A stretch of DNA of 64,000 nucleotides, taken from the NCBI RefSeq assembly GCF_001295925.1, contig NZ_LJHQ01000003.1:372001-436000 (forward strand), written 5' to 3'. The notes below the pieces were generated by a model, which saw only the letters and a list, made by a program, of their open reading frames with translations, did no database searches and had not been told where the DNA came from. The translations under genes were made by a program, and so were the position numbers. Shown in pieces: positions 23,472 through 33,356 of this stretch. Positions within the stretch are counted from its first letter, which is position 1; every line of letters begins with the position of its first letter. Origin of the DNA: Allobosea sp. AAP35 (lineage in GTDB: Bacteria > Pseudomonadota > Alphaproteobacteria > Rhizobiales > Beijerinckiaceae).

Positions 23472-24911
23472 ATGAACGTGACCGAAACCCTCTCGCAGGG
23501 CCTCAAGCGCGAATTTCAGGTGGTGCTGAACGCCGCCGACCTCAAGACGCGGCTCGATGACGGCCTCCAGGGCCTGCAGGGCAAGGCCAAGATCAACGGC
23601 TTCCGCCCCGGCAAGGTGCCGGTCGGCCATCTGCGCCGGCTTTATGGCCGCTCGGTCATGGCCGATGTGCTGCAGAATGCGGTCAACGAGGCCAACCAGA
23701 AGATCGTCGCCGATAACGGCCTGAAGCTCGCCTTCGAGCCGCAGATCAAGTTCCCCGAGAACAAGGACGAGATCGAGGCCGCGATGGAGGCCAAGGGCGA
23801 TCTCGCCTTCACCGTCGCGCTCGAGGTCCTGCCCAAGATCGAACTCGCCGATCTGTCCGACGTCGCCCTGGTCAAGCCGGTCGCCGAGGTGCCCGACGCC
23901 GATGTCGATTCGTCGCTCGAGCGCATGGCCGCCTCGAATCGCACCTTCGCCGACAAGGGCGAGGGCGCCGTCGCCGCCAGCGGCGACCGTCTGATGATCT
24001 CCTTCGTCGGCACGCTCGAGGGCAAGCCCTTCGACGGTGGCACGGGCGAGGGCATTCCGCTCGATCTCGGCGCCGGCCAGTTCATCCCCGGCTTCGAGGA
24101 GCAGCTCGAAGGCGCCAAGGCCGGCGAGACCCGCACCGTCAAGGTCACTTTCCCGGAGAACTACACCGCCGAGCAGCTGGCCGGTAAGCCTGCCGAGTTC
24201 GAGGTCACGGTCACCGAGGTTCAGGCTCCCGAGCCCGTCAAGATCGACGACGAACTGGCCAAGGCCTTCGGGCTGGAGTCGCTGGATGCGCTCAAGGGCG
24301 CGATCCGCGAGCAGATCGGCCGCGATTTCGGCCAGCAGTCGCGCCGCAAGCTCAAGAAGAGCCTGCTCGACGCGCTCGACGGCAAATACACCTTCGAACT
24401 GCCGCCGACCCTGGTCGAGCAGGAATTCGCCAGCGTCTGGAGCCAGGTCGAGGCGGATATGAAGGACGCGAAGAAGTCCTTCGAGGACGAAGGCACGACC
24501 GAGGACGCCGCCAAGGCCGACTACCGCAAGATCGCCGAACGCCGCGTGCGCCTGGGCCTCGTGCTGGCCGAGATCGGCGAGCAGGCCAAGGTCCAGATCT
24601 CTGATGACGAAGTGACGCAGGCTCTGGTCGAGCGCGCCCGCCAGTTCCCCGGCCAGGAAAAGCAGGTCTGGGAGTTCTACCGCAAGAATCCGCAGGCGCT
24701 GGCCGAAATCCGCGCCCCCATCTTCGAGGAGAAGGTCGTCGACCATCTGCTCGGTCAGGTGAAGGTCGAGGACCAGTCGGTCTCCCGCGAGGCGCTCTAT
24801 GCCGACGAGGACGCCGATGGCGCGACCGAGGCGAAGCCGGCCAAGGCTGCCAAGAAGGCGAAGAAGGCCGAGAAGATCGACGAGGCGAGCACCGACGACG
24901 CGTCGGCCTGA
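23472..24911 (+). CDS. tig: trigger factor (ribosome-associated chaperone and prolyl isomerase)
   Basis: 479 aa. It binds ribosomes at L23 and folds nascent chains. The N-terminal ribosome-binding domain includes the signature GFRPGKVP (residues ~47-54). An FKBP-type PPIase domain follows ([17 protein letters not shown], then [11 protein letters not shown]) and the long alpha-helical C-domain. The last ~35 residues are a Lys/Ala-rich tail. The ATG at 23472 gives the family start [16 protein letters not shown] terminator lies between tig and clpP, so clpP probably has its own promoter although the order tig-clpP-clpX-lon is conserved. Confidence 0.97.
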   Translation: MNVTETLSQGLKREFQVVLNAADLKTRLDDGLQGLQGKAKINGFRPGKVPVGHLRRLYGRSVMADVLQNAVNEANQKIVADNGLKLAFEPQIKFPENKDEIEAAMEAKGDLAFTVALEVLPKIELADLSDVALVKPVAEVPDADVDSSLERMAASNRTFADKGEGAVAASGDRLMISFVGTLEGKPFDGGTGEGIPLDLGAGQFIPGFEEQLEGAKAGETRTVKVTFPENYTAEQLAGKPAEFEVTVTEVQAPEPVKIDDELAKAFGLESLDALKGAIREQIGRDFGQQSRRKLKKSLLDALDGKYTFELPPTLVEQEFASVWSQVEADMKDAKKSFEDEGTTEDAAKADYRKIAERRVRLGLVLAEIGEQAKVQISDDEVTQALVERARQFPGQEKQVWEFYRKNPQALAEIRAPIFEEKVVDHLLGQVKVEDQSVSREALYADEDADGATEAKPAKAAKKAKKAEKIDEASTDDASA

Positions 24912-24939
24912 GGGCCCGGAAACCTTAAATCAAACAATT

Positions 24940-24977
24940 GCGCCGCTCGGCCCCGTGCCGGGCGGCGCTTCTCTTTT
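24940..24977 (+). terminator. Rho-independent terminator after tig
   Basis: GCGCCGCTCGG (24940-24950) pairs with CCGGGCGGCGC (24958-24968), an 11-bp stem with one T-G pair and a 7-nt loop, followed by TTCTCTTTT. It lies 28 bp after the tig stop. Confidence 0.8.
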
Positions 24978-25072
24978 CAGCCGCCTTTGGCGTGCTTATG
25001 TGGGTGTCTCCTCAAGACAGCCGCGATTCGATCCAACGCCGAATGCCGGCTCCTCCACCCAAGGACATCTCC

Positions 25073-25696
25073 ATGCTGCGCGATCCGATCGAGACCTACA
25101 ACAATCTCGTCCCGATGGTGGTCGAGCAGTCGAGCCGCGGCGAGCGCGCCTTCGACATCTATTCGCGCCTGCTGCGCGAGCGCATCATCTTCCTGACCGG
25201 ACCGGTGGAGGATTATTCCGCCTCGCTGATCGTGGCGCAGCTGCTCTTTCTCGAGGCCGAGAACCCCAAGAAGGAAATCTCCTTCTACATCAACTCGCCC
25301 GGCGGCGTGGTGACCTCGGGCCTGTCGATCTACGACACGATGCAGTTCATCCGCTGCCCGGTCACGACCTTGTGCATTGGCCAGGCCGCTTCGATGGGCT
25401 CGCTTCTGCTGACCGCTGGCGCCAAGGACATGCGCTTTGCCCTGCCCAACGCTCGTATCATGGTCCACCAGCCTTCTGGCGGCTTCCAGGGCCAGGTGAC
25501 GGATATCCTGATCCACGCCCGCGAGGTCGAGAGCCTGAAGCGCCGCCTCAATGAGATCTACGTCAAGCATACCGGCCGGACCTATGCCGATATCGAGGCT
25601 GCTCTCGAGCGCGACAACTTCATGACCGCCGAGCAGGCGCGCGAGTTCGGCTTGATCGACAAGGTCATCGACAAGCGCCCCGAGGAACTCGCCTGA
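25073..25696 (+). CDS. clpP: ATP-dependent Clp protease proteolytic subunit
   Basis: 207 aa serine peptidase forming the 14-mer chamber fed by ClpX or ClpA. The catalytic triad is visible as Ser107 (GQAASMGS), His132 (IMVHQPSGG) and Asp181 (ERDNFMT). The ATG at 25073 has AAGGA 7 nt upstream and gives the usual [19 protein letters not shown] start. A small perfect hairpin (GGCCGCG-ATG-CGCGGCC, 25705-25721) without a U run follows the stop. The 284-bp gap to clpX contains no other feature I could identify and may hold the clpX promoter. Confidence 0.97.
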   Translation: MLRDPIETYNNLVPMVVEQSSRGERAFDIYSRLLRERIIFLTGPVEDYSASLIVAQLLFLEAENPKKEISFYINSPGGVVTSGLSIYDTMQFIRCPVTTLCIGQAASMGSLLLTAGAKDMRFALPNARIMVHQPSGGFQGQVTDILIHAREVESLKRRLNEIYVKHTGRTYADIEAALERDNFMTAEQAREFGLIDKVIDKRPEELA

Positions 25697-25980
25697 TCCA
25701 GCTTGGCCGCGATGCGCGGCCTGTGGGTTGGCGTAGCCGCGGCCAATGCACATATTGCAAAGCGGACCGGCCCCGTGTTTGCATGGGGAATCGGATAAAA
25801 GCGGGATGATCCCGAAGGTGCCTCAGGCTGATCCGGTTGTGGATCAAGCGTGAATTCAGGCGTGCCGGAACGGCGCGTTAACCTGAACCGCGTGAACTGG
25901 GCGCCTTATTATGACGGAGAGACGACGGTTGCATCCGCCTTGGCTGGTGTGGACTCCGGCTCCGAGAATGGAGATGGACG

Positions 25981-27249
25981 ATGAGTAAGGTCAGCGGCGG
26001 CGATTCCAAGAGCACGCTCTACTGCTCCTTCTGCGGCAAGAGCCAGCACGAGGTTCGCAAGCTTATTGCGGGGCCCACCGTGTTCATCTGCGACGAATGC
26101 GTCGAGCTCTGCATGGACATCATCCGCGAGGAATCCAAATCCGCGCTGGTGAAGTCGAAGGATGGTGTCCCGACCCCCAAGGAGATCCGCAAGGTTCTGG
26201 ACGACTATGTCATCGGCCAGGAGCACGCCAAGAAGGTGCTCTCGGTGGCGGTCCACAACCACTACAAGCGGCTGTCGCATGCGTCCAAGCACAACGATGT
26301 CGAGCTGGCGAAGTCCAACATCCTGCTGATCGGGCCGACCGGTTCGGGCAAGACGCTGCTCGCGCAGACCCTGGCCCGCATTCTCGACGTGCCCTTTACC
26401 ATGGCCGATGCCACGACCCTGACCGAGGCCGGCTATGTCGGCGAGGATGTCGAGAACATCATCCTCAAGCTGCTCCAGGCCTCCGACTACAATGTCGAGC
26501 GGGCGCAGCGCGGCATCGTCTACATCGACGAGATCGACAAGATCAGCCGCAAATCCGACAATCCGTCGATCACGCGCGACGTCTCGGGTGAGGGCGTCCA
26601 GCAGGCCCTGCTCAAGATCATGGAAGGCACGGTTGCCTCCGTGCCGCCGCAGGGCGGGCGCAAGCATCCCCAGCAGGAGTTCCTTCAGGTCGATACCACC
26701 AATATCCTCTTCATCTGCGGTGGTGCCTTCGCCGGCCTCGACAAGATCATCGCGGGTCGCGGCAAGGGCACGTCGATCGGCTTCGGCGCCTCCGTCAAGG
26801 GTCCCGACGAGCGCCGCACCGGTGCGATCTTCCGCGAGGTCGAGCCTGAGGATCTGCTGAAATTCGGTCTGATCCCGGAATTCGTCGGCCGTCTGCCGGT
26901 TCTGGCGACGCTCGAGGATCTCGACGAGGCGGCCCTGAAGACCATCCTGACGGAGCCGAAGAATGCGCTGGTGAAGCAGTATCAGCGCCTGTTCGAGATG
27001 GAGGACACCGAGCTGACCTTTACCGACGAGGCGGTCAGCCTGATCGCCCGCAAGGCGATCGACCGCAAGACCGGCGCGCGCGGCCTTCGCTCGATCATGG
27101 AGGGCATCCTGTTGGAGACGATGTACGAACTGCCGGGTCTCGACGGGGTCGAACAGGTCGTCATCGGTCCCGAGGCGGTTGAGTCCAAGTCGCGGCCGCT
27201 GTTTATTTATTCGGAGCGCGAAGACGAGGCCAAGTCGGCGTCGGCCTGA
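25981..27249 (+). CDS. clpX: ATP-dependent Clp protease ATP-binding subunit ClpX
   Basis: 422 aa AAA+ unfoldase that delivers substrates to ClpP; in this group ClpXP degrades CtrA and other cell-cycle regulators. N-terminal C4 zinc finger (CSFCGK and CDECVELC), Walker A GPTGSGKT, Walker [10 protein letters not shown], the pore loop in [13 protein letters not shown], and the [13 protein letters not shown] sensor 2 region are intact. ATG at 25981. A strong terminator ends the transcript. Confidence 0.98.
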   Translation: MSKVSGGDSKSTLYCSFCGKSQHEVRKLIAGPTVFICDECVELCMDIIREESKSALVKSKDGVPTPKEIRKVLDDYVIGQEHAKKVLSVAVHNHYKRLSHASKHNDVELAKSNILLIGPTGSGKTLLAQTLARILDVPFTMADATTLTEAGYVGEDVENIILKLLQASDYNVERAQRGIVYIDEIDKISRKSDNPSITRDVSGEGVQQALLKIMEGTVASVPPQGGRKHPQQEFLQVDTTNILFICGGAFAGLDKIIAGRGKGTSIGFGASVKGPDERRTGAIFREVEPEDLLKFGLIPEFVGRLPVLATLEDLDEAALKTILTEPKNALVKQYQRLFEMEDTELTFTDEAVSLIARKAIDRKTGARGLRSIMEGILLETMYELPGLDGVEQVVIGPEAVESKSRPLFIYSEREDEAKSASA

Positions 27250-27321
27250 AGGCGCGACTGCGAAGGTCTCTTTGCGATCTGCGCGGGCCCTGTCCGAATG
27301 CTCTTAGTTGTGGAGACATTG

Positions 27322-27346
27322 AACGCGCGCCGTTGGCGCGCGTTTT
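27322..27346 (+). terminator. Rho-independent terminator after clpX
   Basis: AACGCGCGCC (27322-27331) and GGCGCGCGTT (27335-27344) form a perfect 10-bp stem with a GTT loop, ending in TTTT. It lies 73 bp past the clpX stop and separates clpX from the lon promoter region. Confidence 0.85.
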
Positions 27347-27499
27347 GCGTATCGGAGGATTGGTCTGCTTGGCGGTATCGAGCGTATGCTGGCATAAGAA
27401 CTGGGTACCCAGCGCCTAGCTGATGCGAAGTCAGGCCGCACTCTGTACTGGTGCAAATTGACGCGCTGCAAACTTCTGGGGTCAACCTCCGCCGGCTCG

Positions 27500-27528
27500 C
27501 TTGAAAGCCGGCGCGGAAGTCTCCACTT
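27500..27528 (+). promoter_or_regulatory. candidate heat-shock (RpoH/sigma-32) promoter of lon
   Basis: CTTGAAA (27500-27506), 14-nt spacer, then CTCCACTT (27521-27528) closely follows the sigma-32 pattern CTTGAAA-N13/14-CCCCATNT. It lies about 140 bp before the lon ATG. lon is a classic heat-shock gene, so the position makes sense. The rest of the 420-bp clpX-lon gap holds the clpX terminator and no gene that I can support. Confidence 0.6.
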
Positions 27529-27669
27529 TAGCTTCACCCGCGAGAGTCGCATGCCTGTTGAGGGTGCGGCGCGCGGGGGCGGATGGGGTGAATGGTCGCC
27601 CCGATCGCAAACGTCCGAACGCTTCGCCCATCTTGGGGCTGCGCCGGGCGCAACCACAAAGGAAAAGTC

Positions 27670-30096
27670 ATGACTGGCTCGGCGCCCCGCGCTCCTTTCG
27701 TTTCCGGTGAGACTGGCCTCTATCCGGTTCTCCCCCTGCGCGACATCGTCGTCTTCCCTCACATGATCGTGCCGCTCTTCGTCGGCCGCGAGAAGTCGAT
27801 CCGTGCCCTCGAGGAGGTCGTCAAGACCGATGGCCTGATCCTCCTCGCCACGCAGAAAAATGCCGGAGACGATGATCCGGAAACCAAGGACATTTACGAG
27901 ATCGGTACGCTCGCCCGCGTGCTGCAACTGCTCAAGCTGCCCGACTCCACCGTCAAGGTGCTGGTCGAGGGCGTCGGCCGCGCCAAGGCAACGGCCTATG
28001 TCGCCGACGAGGCCTTCTATCAGGCCGAGGCTGTCGGCCTCGCGGAGGAAGAGGGCAAGAAGGTTGAAATCGAGGCGCTGGGCCGCTCCGTCGTCAGCGA
28101 GTTCGAGAGCTATGTGAAGCTCAACAAGAAGATCTCGCCCGAGATCGTTGCCGCCGTCTCGCAGATCGACGAGCCCTCCAAGCTCGCCGACACGGTCGCC
28201 TCGCATCTGGCGGTCAAGATCGCGGACCGCCAGGCGGTGCTCGAGATCACCCATGTCGCACATCGGCTTGAGAAGGTCCTCTCGCTGATGGAAAGCGAGA
28301 TGTCGGTGCTCCAGGTCGAGAAGCGCATCCGCTCGCGCGTCAAGCGCCAGATGGAGAAGACCCAGCGCGAATATTATCTCAACGAGCAGATGAAGGCGAT
28401 CCAGAAGGAGCTCGGCGACGGCGAGGAGGGCCGCGACGAACTGGCCGAGCTCGAAGAGCGCATCGCCGGCACCAAGCTCTCCAAGGAGGCCCGCGACAAG
28501 GCCATCGCGGAGCTGAAGAAGCTACGCCAGATGTCGCCGATGTCGGCCGAAGCCACCGTCGTGCGCAACTATCTCGACTGGATGCTCGGCATTCCGTGGG
28601 GCAAGAAGTCGAAGATCAAGAAGGACCTGCCTGCGGCCCAGGCGGTGCTCGATGACGATCACTTCGGCCTCGACAAGGTCAAGGACCGCATCGTCGAGTA
28701 CCTCGCGGTGCAGCAGCGCACCAACCGGCTCGCCGGGCCGATCCTGTGCCTCGTCGGCCCTCCGGGCGTCGGCAAGACCTCGCTTGGCAAGTCGATCGCC
28801 AAGGCCACGGGCCGTGAGTTCGTGCGCATGTCGCTCGGCGGCGTGCGTGACGAGGCCGAGATCCGCGGACATCGGCGCACCTATATCGGCTCGATGCCCG
28901 GCAAGATCATCCAGTCGATGAAGAAGGCCAAGACCGCCAATCCGCTCATCCTGCTCGACGAGATCGACAAGATGGGTCAGGACTTTCGCGGCGATCCGTC
29001 GGCGGCCCTTCTTGAGGTGCTCGATCCCGAGCAGAACGGCACCTTCAACGACCATTACCTCGAGGTCGATTACGACCTGTCGAACGTCATGTTTGTGACC
29101 ACGGCCAACACGCTGAACATCCCGCCGGCCCTGCTGGACCGGATGGAGGTCATCCGCATCGCCGGCTACACCGAGGATGAGAAGACCGAGATCGCGCGGC
29201 GTCACCTGATCCCCAACGCGATCAAGAAGCATGGCCTCGAATCCAAGGAATGGTCGATCGACGACGACGCGCTGCAGACGCTGGTCCGCCGCTACACGCG
29301 GGAGGCGGGCGTCCGCAATCTCGAGCGCGAGCTGTCCAACACCGTCCGCAAGGCGGTCAAGGACATCGTCTTGACCGACAAGAAGAAGGTCGCGGTCAAC
29401 ACCGAACTGCTCGAGGAGTATCTCGGCCCGCCGCGCTATCGCTATGGCATGGCGGAAACCGAAGACCAGGTTGGTGTTGTCACCGGGTTGGCCTGGACCG
29501 AGGTCGGCGGCGAGCTTCTGACGATCGAAGGCGTGATGATGCCCGGCAAGGGCAAGATGACCGTCACCGGCAATCTCAAGGAGGTGATGAAGGAATCGAT
29601 TTCGGCGGCGGCTTCTTATGTCCGCTCCCGCGCTGTCGATTTCGGCATCGAGCCGCCCTTGTTCGATCGGCGCGACATCCATGTCCACGTTCCCGAAGGG
29701 GCGACCCCGAAGGACGGGCCTTCAGCCGGCATCGCCATGGCGACCTCGATCGTCTCTGTCCTGACCGGAATCCCGACCAACCGCGACGTCGCCATGACCG
29801 GCGAGGTCACGCTGCGGGGCAGGGTGCTGCCCATCGGCGGGTTGAAGGAGAAGCTGCTGGCGGCGCTTCGCGGCGGTATCAAGAAGGTGCTGATCCCCGA
29901 GGACAACGCCAAGGACCTCGTCGATCTGCCGAAATCCGTGAGGGAGGGGATGGAGATCATCCCGGTCTCGCGAATGGAGCAGGTGCTTCAGCACGCGTTG
30001 ACCCGGGTCCCGGCGCCGATCGTCTGGGAAGAGGATCTGAAGGCGGTCCCTGCCAAGGCTGTCGATGAGGATGCGTCGGGCGTCATCGCCCACTGA
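27670..30096 (+). CDS. lon: endopeptidase La (Lon)
   Basis: 808 aa ATP-dependent protease of misfolded and regulatory proteins. The N-terminal substrate-binding domain starts [20 protein letters not shown]. The AAA+ module has Walker [10 protein letters not shown] and Walker [11 protein letters not shown]. The peptidase dyad is Ser685 (PKDGPSAG) and Lys728 (GGLKEKLL). The ATG at 27670 is chosen for family length; the upstream in-frame extension looks non-coding. A sigma-32-like promoter lies upstream and a 12-bp terminator downstream. Confidence 0.98.
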   Translation: MTGSAPRAPFVSGETGLYPVLPLRDIVVFPHMIVPLFVGREKSIRALEEVVKTDGLILLATQKNAGDDDPETKDIYEIGTLARVLQLLKLPDSTVKVLVEGVGRAKATAYVADEAFYQAEAVGLAEEEGKKVEIEALGRSVVSEFESYVKLNKKISPEIVAAVSQIDEPSKLADTVASHLAVKIADRQAVLEITHVAHRLEKVLSLMESEMSVLQVEKRIRSRVKRQMEKTQREYYLNEQMKAIQKELGDGEEGRDELAELEERIAGTKLSKEARDKAIAELKKLRQMSPMSAEATVVRNYLDWMLGIPWGKKSKIKKDLPAAQAVLDDDHFGLDKVKDRIVEYLAVQQRTNRLAGPILCLVGPPGVGKTSLGKSIAKATGREFVRMSLGGVRDEAEIRGHRRTYIGSMPGKIIQSMKKAKTANPLILLDEIDKMGQDFRGDPSAALLEVLDPEQNGTFNDHYLEVDYDLSNVMFVTTANTLNIPPALLDRMEVIRIAGYTEDEKTEIARRHLIPNAIKKHGLESKEWSIDDDALQTLVRRYTREAGVRNLERELSNTVRKAVKDIVLTDKKKVAVNTELLEEYLGPPRYRYGMAETEDQVGVVTGLAWTEVGGELLTIEGVMMPGKGKMTVTGNLKEVMKESISAAASYVRSRAVDFGIEPPLFDRRDIHVHVPEGATPKDGPSAGIAMATSIVSVLTGIPTNRDVAMTGEVTLRGRVLPIGGLKEKLLAALRGGIKKVLIPEDNAKDLVDLPKSVREGMEIIPVSRMEQVLQHALTRVPAPIVWEEDLKAVPAKAVDEDASGVIAH

Positions 30097-30120
30097 GCCC
30101 GTCGTTTCTGAACCGTGATG

Positions 30121-30153
30121 AGCCGCCGGCGCGAGAGCGCCGGCGGCTTTGTT
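30121..30153 (+). terminator. Rho-independent terminator after lon
   Basis: AGCCGCCGGCGC (30121-30132) and GCGCCGGCGGCT (30137-30148) form a perfect 12-bp stem with a GAGA loop, followed by TTGTTT. Confidence 0.88.
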
Positions 30154-30248
30154 TCGCCGGGTGCTCGTGCCGGTGAGGGAGGATTGCCCGCCATGACGTC
30201 TGGTGGCTCCCCCGTCGGGAATCGCGGGCATGCCCGGGGGCACGTTCC

Positions 30249-30602
30249 CTATCTCAGGGCAGCTTGCACGGCGGCCACCGAATCCATCAGCGGGGTGGCT
30301 GAATCGAGTCTCAGCACCGGTGTGGTCTGTAAGGCGAGCCAGGCCTCGTGCCCAACGCGGCTGCGCTGCTCCGGTCCGGCCGTATCATAGGCGGCGGCCC
30401 AGGTGAGAATGCTGCGCTCGCCACTTCGATGTCGCCGCCGGCCGCGATGCGGGCACGTAATGATCAGCAGGCCCTGCCGGGCACCGAGCAGACGGGCTGT
30501 GGTGAAGGGTGGATCGGTCGGCAACCAGTCGATCGCGTCCGAATCGCTGTGCGGGATCGCCAGGCAAGTCCCAGCGGTCGCGGCGCTTGATGCCCGCGGC
30601 AT
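30249..30602 (-). CDS. hypothetical protein
   Basis: 117 aa from ATG 30602. No family recognised. Third codon positions are GC-rich, as in neighbouring genes, and the composition is protein-like (ALDxx segments IDWLPTDPPFTTARLLGARQ, ILTWAAAYDTAGPEQRSRVG, TPVLRLDSATPLMDSVAAVQ), which favours a real gene. There is no strong ribosome-binding site, signal peptide or membrane segment. It converges on lon, with the lon terminator between them. It could also be a chance frame in GC-rich DNA. Confidence 0.4.
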   Translation of the reverse strand: MPRASSAATAGTCLAIPHSDSDAIDWLPTDPPFTTARLLGARQGLLIITCPHRGRRRHRSGERSILTWAAAYDTAGPEQRSRVGHEAWLALQTTPVLRLDSATPLMDSVAAVQAALR

Positions 30603-30625
30603 CAGGCCTTAAACCCACATGGCAG

Positions 30626-30701
30626 GGGCGGTTAGCTCAGTTGGTAGAGCGTCTCCTTTACACGGAGAGGGTCGGCGGTTCGAGCCCGTCACCGCCCACC
30701 A
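30626..30701 (+). tRNA. tRNA-Val (anticodon TAC)
   Basis: 76 nt with encoded CCA. Acceptor GGGCGGT/ACCGCCC, D-arm TAGCTCAGTTGGTAGAGC, anticodon stem TCTCC/GGAGA around TTTACAC (anticodon TAC, codon GUA), T-loop GGTTCGAGCC. The 202 bp to the next tRNA contain nothing I can identify. Confidence 0.96.
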
Positions 30702-30903
30702 GCCATGACACGGCAACTTGTCGCTGAAAACGCGCAGCGGAGGCGGCGGACCTGATCGCACGAGCCCGCCCTCGTTCGACACATCTGCGAGCCATCCAGC
30801 GCAAATCCACCGACACGACGATTTGCCGGCGCTTGGCGCTTGACACTTTCCGTCCCGCGCCATAATCCCAACCCCGCTGAGGGCGAGCCCCTCACTGCCC
30901 TGC

Positions 30904-30980
30904 GCGGGCGTAGCTCAGTTGGTTAGAGTGCCGGCCTGTCACGCCGGAGGTCGCGGGTTCGAGCCCCGTCGCCCGCGCCA
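30904..30980 (+). tRNA. tRNA-Asp (anticodon GTC)
   Basis: 77 nt with encoded CCA and the G73 discriminator expected for aspartate. Acceptor GCGGGCG/CGCCCGC, anticodon loop CTGTCAC between CCGGC and GCCGG, T-arm GGGTTCGAGCCCC. Confidence 0.97.
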
Positions 30981-31384
30981 TTATGTTCCCATCAAATCAA
31001 AAGCTTGTAGAAACGGCTCGCCGAGCTGTGAACATGCGCTGCTGTAAAGTTGGGCAATAAGCTGGCAGACGTCGCTGGTTCGGAAGAAGATGCGCTCTGC
31101 GCAGCATGATTTTCCCCCATTTTTTAGCAGAGGGCCCGGAGGGCGTCACGCGCCGGTCGGGCGTCCGATCTGCAACGGTGGTTGGCATGGCAGTTGCTGA
31201 TCAGACAACTCGGGCCTGCTTGAGGATCATTGCTATTTCGACACGCTGTTGCGGATTGTCGCTGGCTTCATTCAGCAGGGTAATGACAAGGTGCGGCCGA
31301 GAATTTCGCTGGAAAATTTTGGCGCTGCCGCACTCCGGCTCGATAATGACGCGAAGCCCAGCCGTTTCACGATAGGACAACGCC
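30981..31384. other. 404-bp lower-GC intergenic stretch after tRNA-Asp
   Basis: The sequence directly after the tRNA is visibly richer in A and T than the rest of the window (for example CATCAAATCAAAAGC and CCCCCATTTTTTAGC). It holds no convincing gene apart from a weak 59-codon minus-strand frame. No repeat of the tRNA 3' end was found nearby, so an integration scar is not demonstrated. No promoter motif was recognised. Confidence 0.5.
31201..31380 (-). CDS. possible small protein (59 codons), weakly supported
   Basis: A frame from TTG 31380 to TGA 31201 reads as plausible protein (for example VIIEPECGSAKIFQRNSRPH and then LVITLLNEASDNPQQRVEIA). Its third positions are clearly less GC-rich than those of the host genes, and the start lies only 4 bp from the divergent TTG of the NHL gene, so both cannot have free upstream regions. 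There is no strong ribosome-binding site. It may be a relic of imported DNA or chance. Confidence 0.22.
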   Translation of the reverse strand: MSYRETAGLRVIIEPECGSAKIFQRNSRPHLVITLLNEASDNPQQRVEIAMILKQARVV

Positions 31385-32239
31385 TTGCCTAAACCCGAGC
31401 TGATCGTCGCCCTCGGCGACGCCCGTTACCTGATCGAGCGGCCCTTTGGCTCCTGGCCGCAGAATGCCGGCTTCGTCACCGATGTGACGGTCGATGCCCG
31501 CGGGCACATCTTCGTCATGCTGCGGCATGATCCGCTGACGCAACCCGACGATCCGCGTGTGATCGAACTCTCGCCGGAAGGGGACTATCTCGGCGGCTGG
31601 GGCGGCGATCTCATCGCCGATTCCCATATGCTGACCGCCGATGCTCAGGGACGCATCCTCTGCGTCGATCGCGACATGCATGAGATCGTGATCTGCTCGG
31701 CGGCAGGCGAGCGCCTGGGTGGCCTCGGCCAGCGTGGCGAGCCGCTCTCGCCCTTCAACCACCCCACCGATGTGCATGTCTCGGCCTGGGGCGACATTTA
31801 TGTCGCCGATGGCTATGCCGCGAGCCGCATCCATCGCTTCTCGGCCTATGGCGTCCATCTCCAGAGCTGGGGCGAGCACGGCGCGGGCGAGGGCCAGTTC
31901 GGCTGGCCGCATGCGCTGTGGACCCATGCCGATGGCCGCGTCGTCGTCGTCGATCGTACCCACAACCGCGTCCAGGTCTTCGACCGCAATGGCGAGCACC
32001 TCGCGACCTGGAGCCATTTCCGCGACCCTGTCGCGATCTGGGGCGACGAACACGGCAACACCTATGTCACCGACACGCAACCGACGCTGCAGAAGATCGG
32101 CCCGCGCGGCGAGAGGCTCGGCCGCTGCCGGCCCTTCCTGAACGGCGCCCACGGCATCTACGGCATGCCCGGCGGCGACATCCTGTTGGCCGAGAGCAAT
32201 CCGAGCCGGCTGACGCGGCTGAGGTTGCTGAACGAGTAG
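31385..32239 (+). CDS. NHL-repeat six-bladed beta-propeller protein
   Basis: 284 aa with repeated NHL-type blades, for example GDIYVADGYAASRIHRFSAYG, GRVVVVDRTHNRVQVFDRNG and GNTYVTDTQPTLQKIGPRGE. It resembles the peptidyl-alpha-hydroxyglycine alpha-amidating lyase-like bacterial branch, whose function is unknown; the blades usually bind ligands or proteins. No signal peptide, so it is probably cytosolic. The start is TTG at 31385, with AGGA 8 nt upstream; no ATG is available near the N-terminus. Confidence 0.8.
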   Translation: MPKPELIVALGDARYLIERPFGSWPQNAGFVTDVTVDARGHIFVMLRHDPLTQPDDPRVIELSPEGDYLGGWGGDLIADSHMLTADAQGRILCVDRDMHEIVICSAAGERLGGLGQRGEPLSPFNHPTDVHVSAWGDIYVADGYAASRIHRFSAYGVHLQSWGEHGAGEGQFGWPHALWTHADGRVVVVDRTHNRVQVFDRNGEHLATWSHFRDPVAIWGDEHGNTYVTDTQPTLQKIGPRGERLGRCRPFLNGAHGIYGMPGGDILLAESNPSRLTRLRLLNE

Positions 32240-32366
32240 GATTGGAACCGCGCCGATTGGAAAAGCTAGGCGTGGCCTCGCCTGGATTGGGGGGCGATCT
32301 TGGCCCGGGAAAGCGCCTCGCGCTCCCGCTCCGATGCGATCCAGCGTTCTCGATGGGTATGAATTT

Positions 32367-32381
32367 TTAAACATCGCTTAA
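32367..32381. promoter_or_regulatory. CtrA-type box upstream of the DeoR gene
   Basis: TTAAACATCGCTTAA fits TTAA-N7-TTAA, the CtrA recognition pattern of Alphaproteobacteria, exactly. Eight fixed A/T bases are uncommon by chance in DNA this GC-rich. It ends 7 bp before the first DeoR ATG, which suggests that translation begins at one of the later in-frame ATG codons (32422 or 32455) or that the box acts as a repressor site. Confidence 0.5.
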
Positions 32382-32388
32382 CCGTCGC

Positions 32389-33234
32389 ATGAGCGTCACA
32401 GCGCCGGCCTATCGCAATCATATGAACACGAGCGACATTCATTTGAACACGGCGATGGGCTCCGACCGGCGGCAGTTGGCGATTGCCGATATGCTGCGCA
32501 GCCGGGACTTCATCAGCGTCGAAGAGCTGGCCACGCATTTTGCCGTCGCCACGCAGACGATCCGCCGCGACCTCGTCGCGCTCTGCGATCAAGGCGTCGC
32601 CAGGCGGCGACATGGCGGCATCGAGAGCCTGGCCAGGTCCGGAAATCTGACATTCAAGGATCGTCGCGTGCTGAATCGCGAAGCCAAACAGAGCATCGCG
32701 GCGGCTGTCGCGAGCTGGGTCGGCGATGGCGAGTCGATCTCGCTGGGCATCGGCACGACCACCCAGTTCGTCGCCGAGGCGCTGCTGTCGCATCGGCAGC
32801 TCAAGATCGTCACGAACAATCTGCCGCTGGCGATGATGGTCGGGCAGAACTCGGATTTCTCGCTGGCGATCGCCGGAGGCGCCGTCCGCGGCGGCGATCT
32901 CGACGTCTGCGGCTCGACGGTCGAGAGCTTCTTTGCCTCCTACAAGGTCGATATCGCCATTTTCGGTGTCGGCGGGATCGATGAGGACGGCTCCCTGCTC
33001 GATTTCTCGGAAGAAGAGGTGCGCGCCCGCGAGGCGATGCTGCGCCACTGCCGCAAATCCTACCTCGTCCTCGATTCCTCGAAATTCGCGCGTCCCGCCC
33101 ATGTCCATGGCGGGCGCATCGATCAGGTCACTGCCGTGTTCTGCGAGGCAGATCCGCCGGCGGCGATCCTGCAGATGCTGGACCAGTCCGGCGTTCGGTT
33201 CGTCAAAAGCACGGAGCCGGCCGTGAGGCCGTAG
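32389..33234 (+). CDS. DeoR/GlpR family transcriptional regulator
   Basis: 281 aa from the first ATG; in-frame ATGs at 32422 and 32455 would give 270 or 259 aa, closer to the family's usual ~255, and none has a strong Shine-Dalgarno. The N-terminal HTH is clear (RQLAIADMLRSRDFISVEEL, then FAVATQTIRRDLVAL with the DeoR signature), and the DeoR C-terminal sugar-phosphate sensor domain has the LGIGTTTQFVAEAL and AGGAVRGGDLDVCGS motifs. GlpR-type members respond to glycerol 3-phosphate. The next gene encodes a secreted phosphodiesterase whose products could include that ligand, so local control is plausible. Confidence 0.88.
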   Translation: MSVTAPAYRNHMNTSDIHLNTAMGSDRRQLAIADMLRSRDFISVEELATHFAVATQTIRRDLVALCDQGVARRRHGGIESLARSGNLTFKDRRVLNREAKQSIAAAVASWVGDGESISLGIGTTTQFVAEALLSHRQLKIVTNNLPLAMMVGQNSDFSLAIAGGAVRGGDLDVCGSTVESFFASYKVDIAIFGVGGIDEDGSLLDFSEEEVRAREAMLRHCRKSYLVLDSSKFARPAHVHGGRIDQVTAVFCEADPPAAILQMLDQSGVRFVKSTEPAVRP

Positions 33235-33356
33235 CCCAAAGTCACGAGGCTGCTCCGGACAAGGCGCGGCCCGCCATCAAAACCCGTTTTTCATTCATGC
33301 CCGCAGCAAACCTGCTGCCGGGAACGATCGACGCTGCCTATTTCTGGAGATGAGTC

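Noticed and set aside
31106..31375. An 89-codon plus-strand frame after tRNA-Asp
   Set aside because: Composition is unlike a protein, there is no ribosome-binding site, and it lies within low-GC intergenic DNA.
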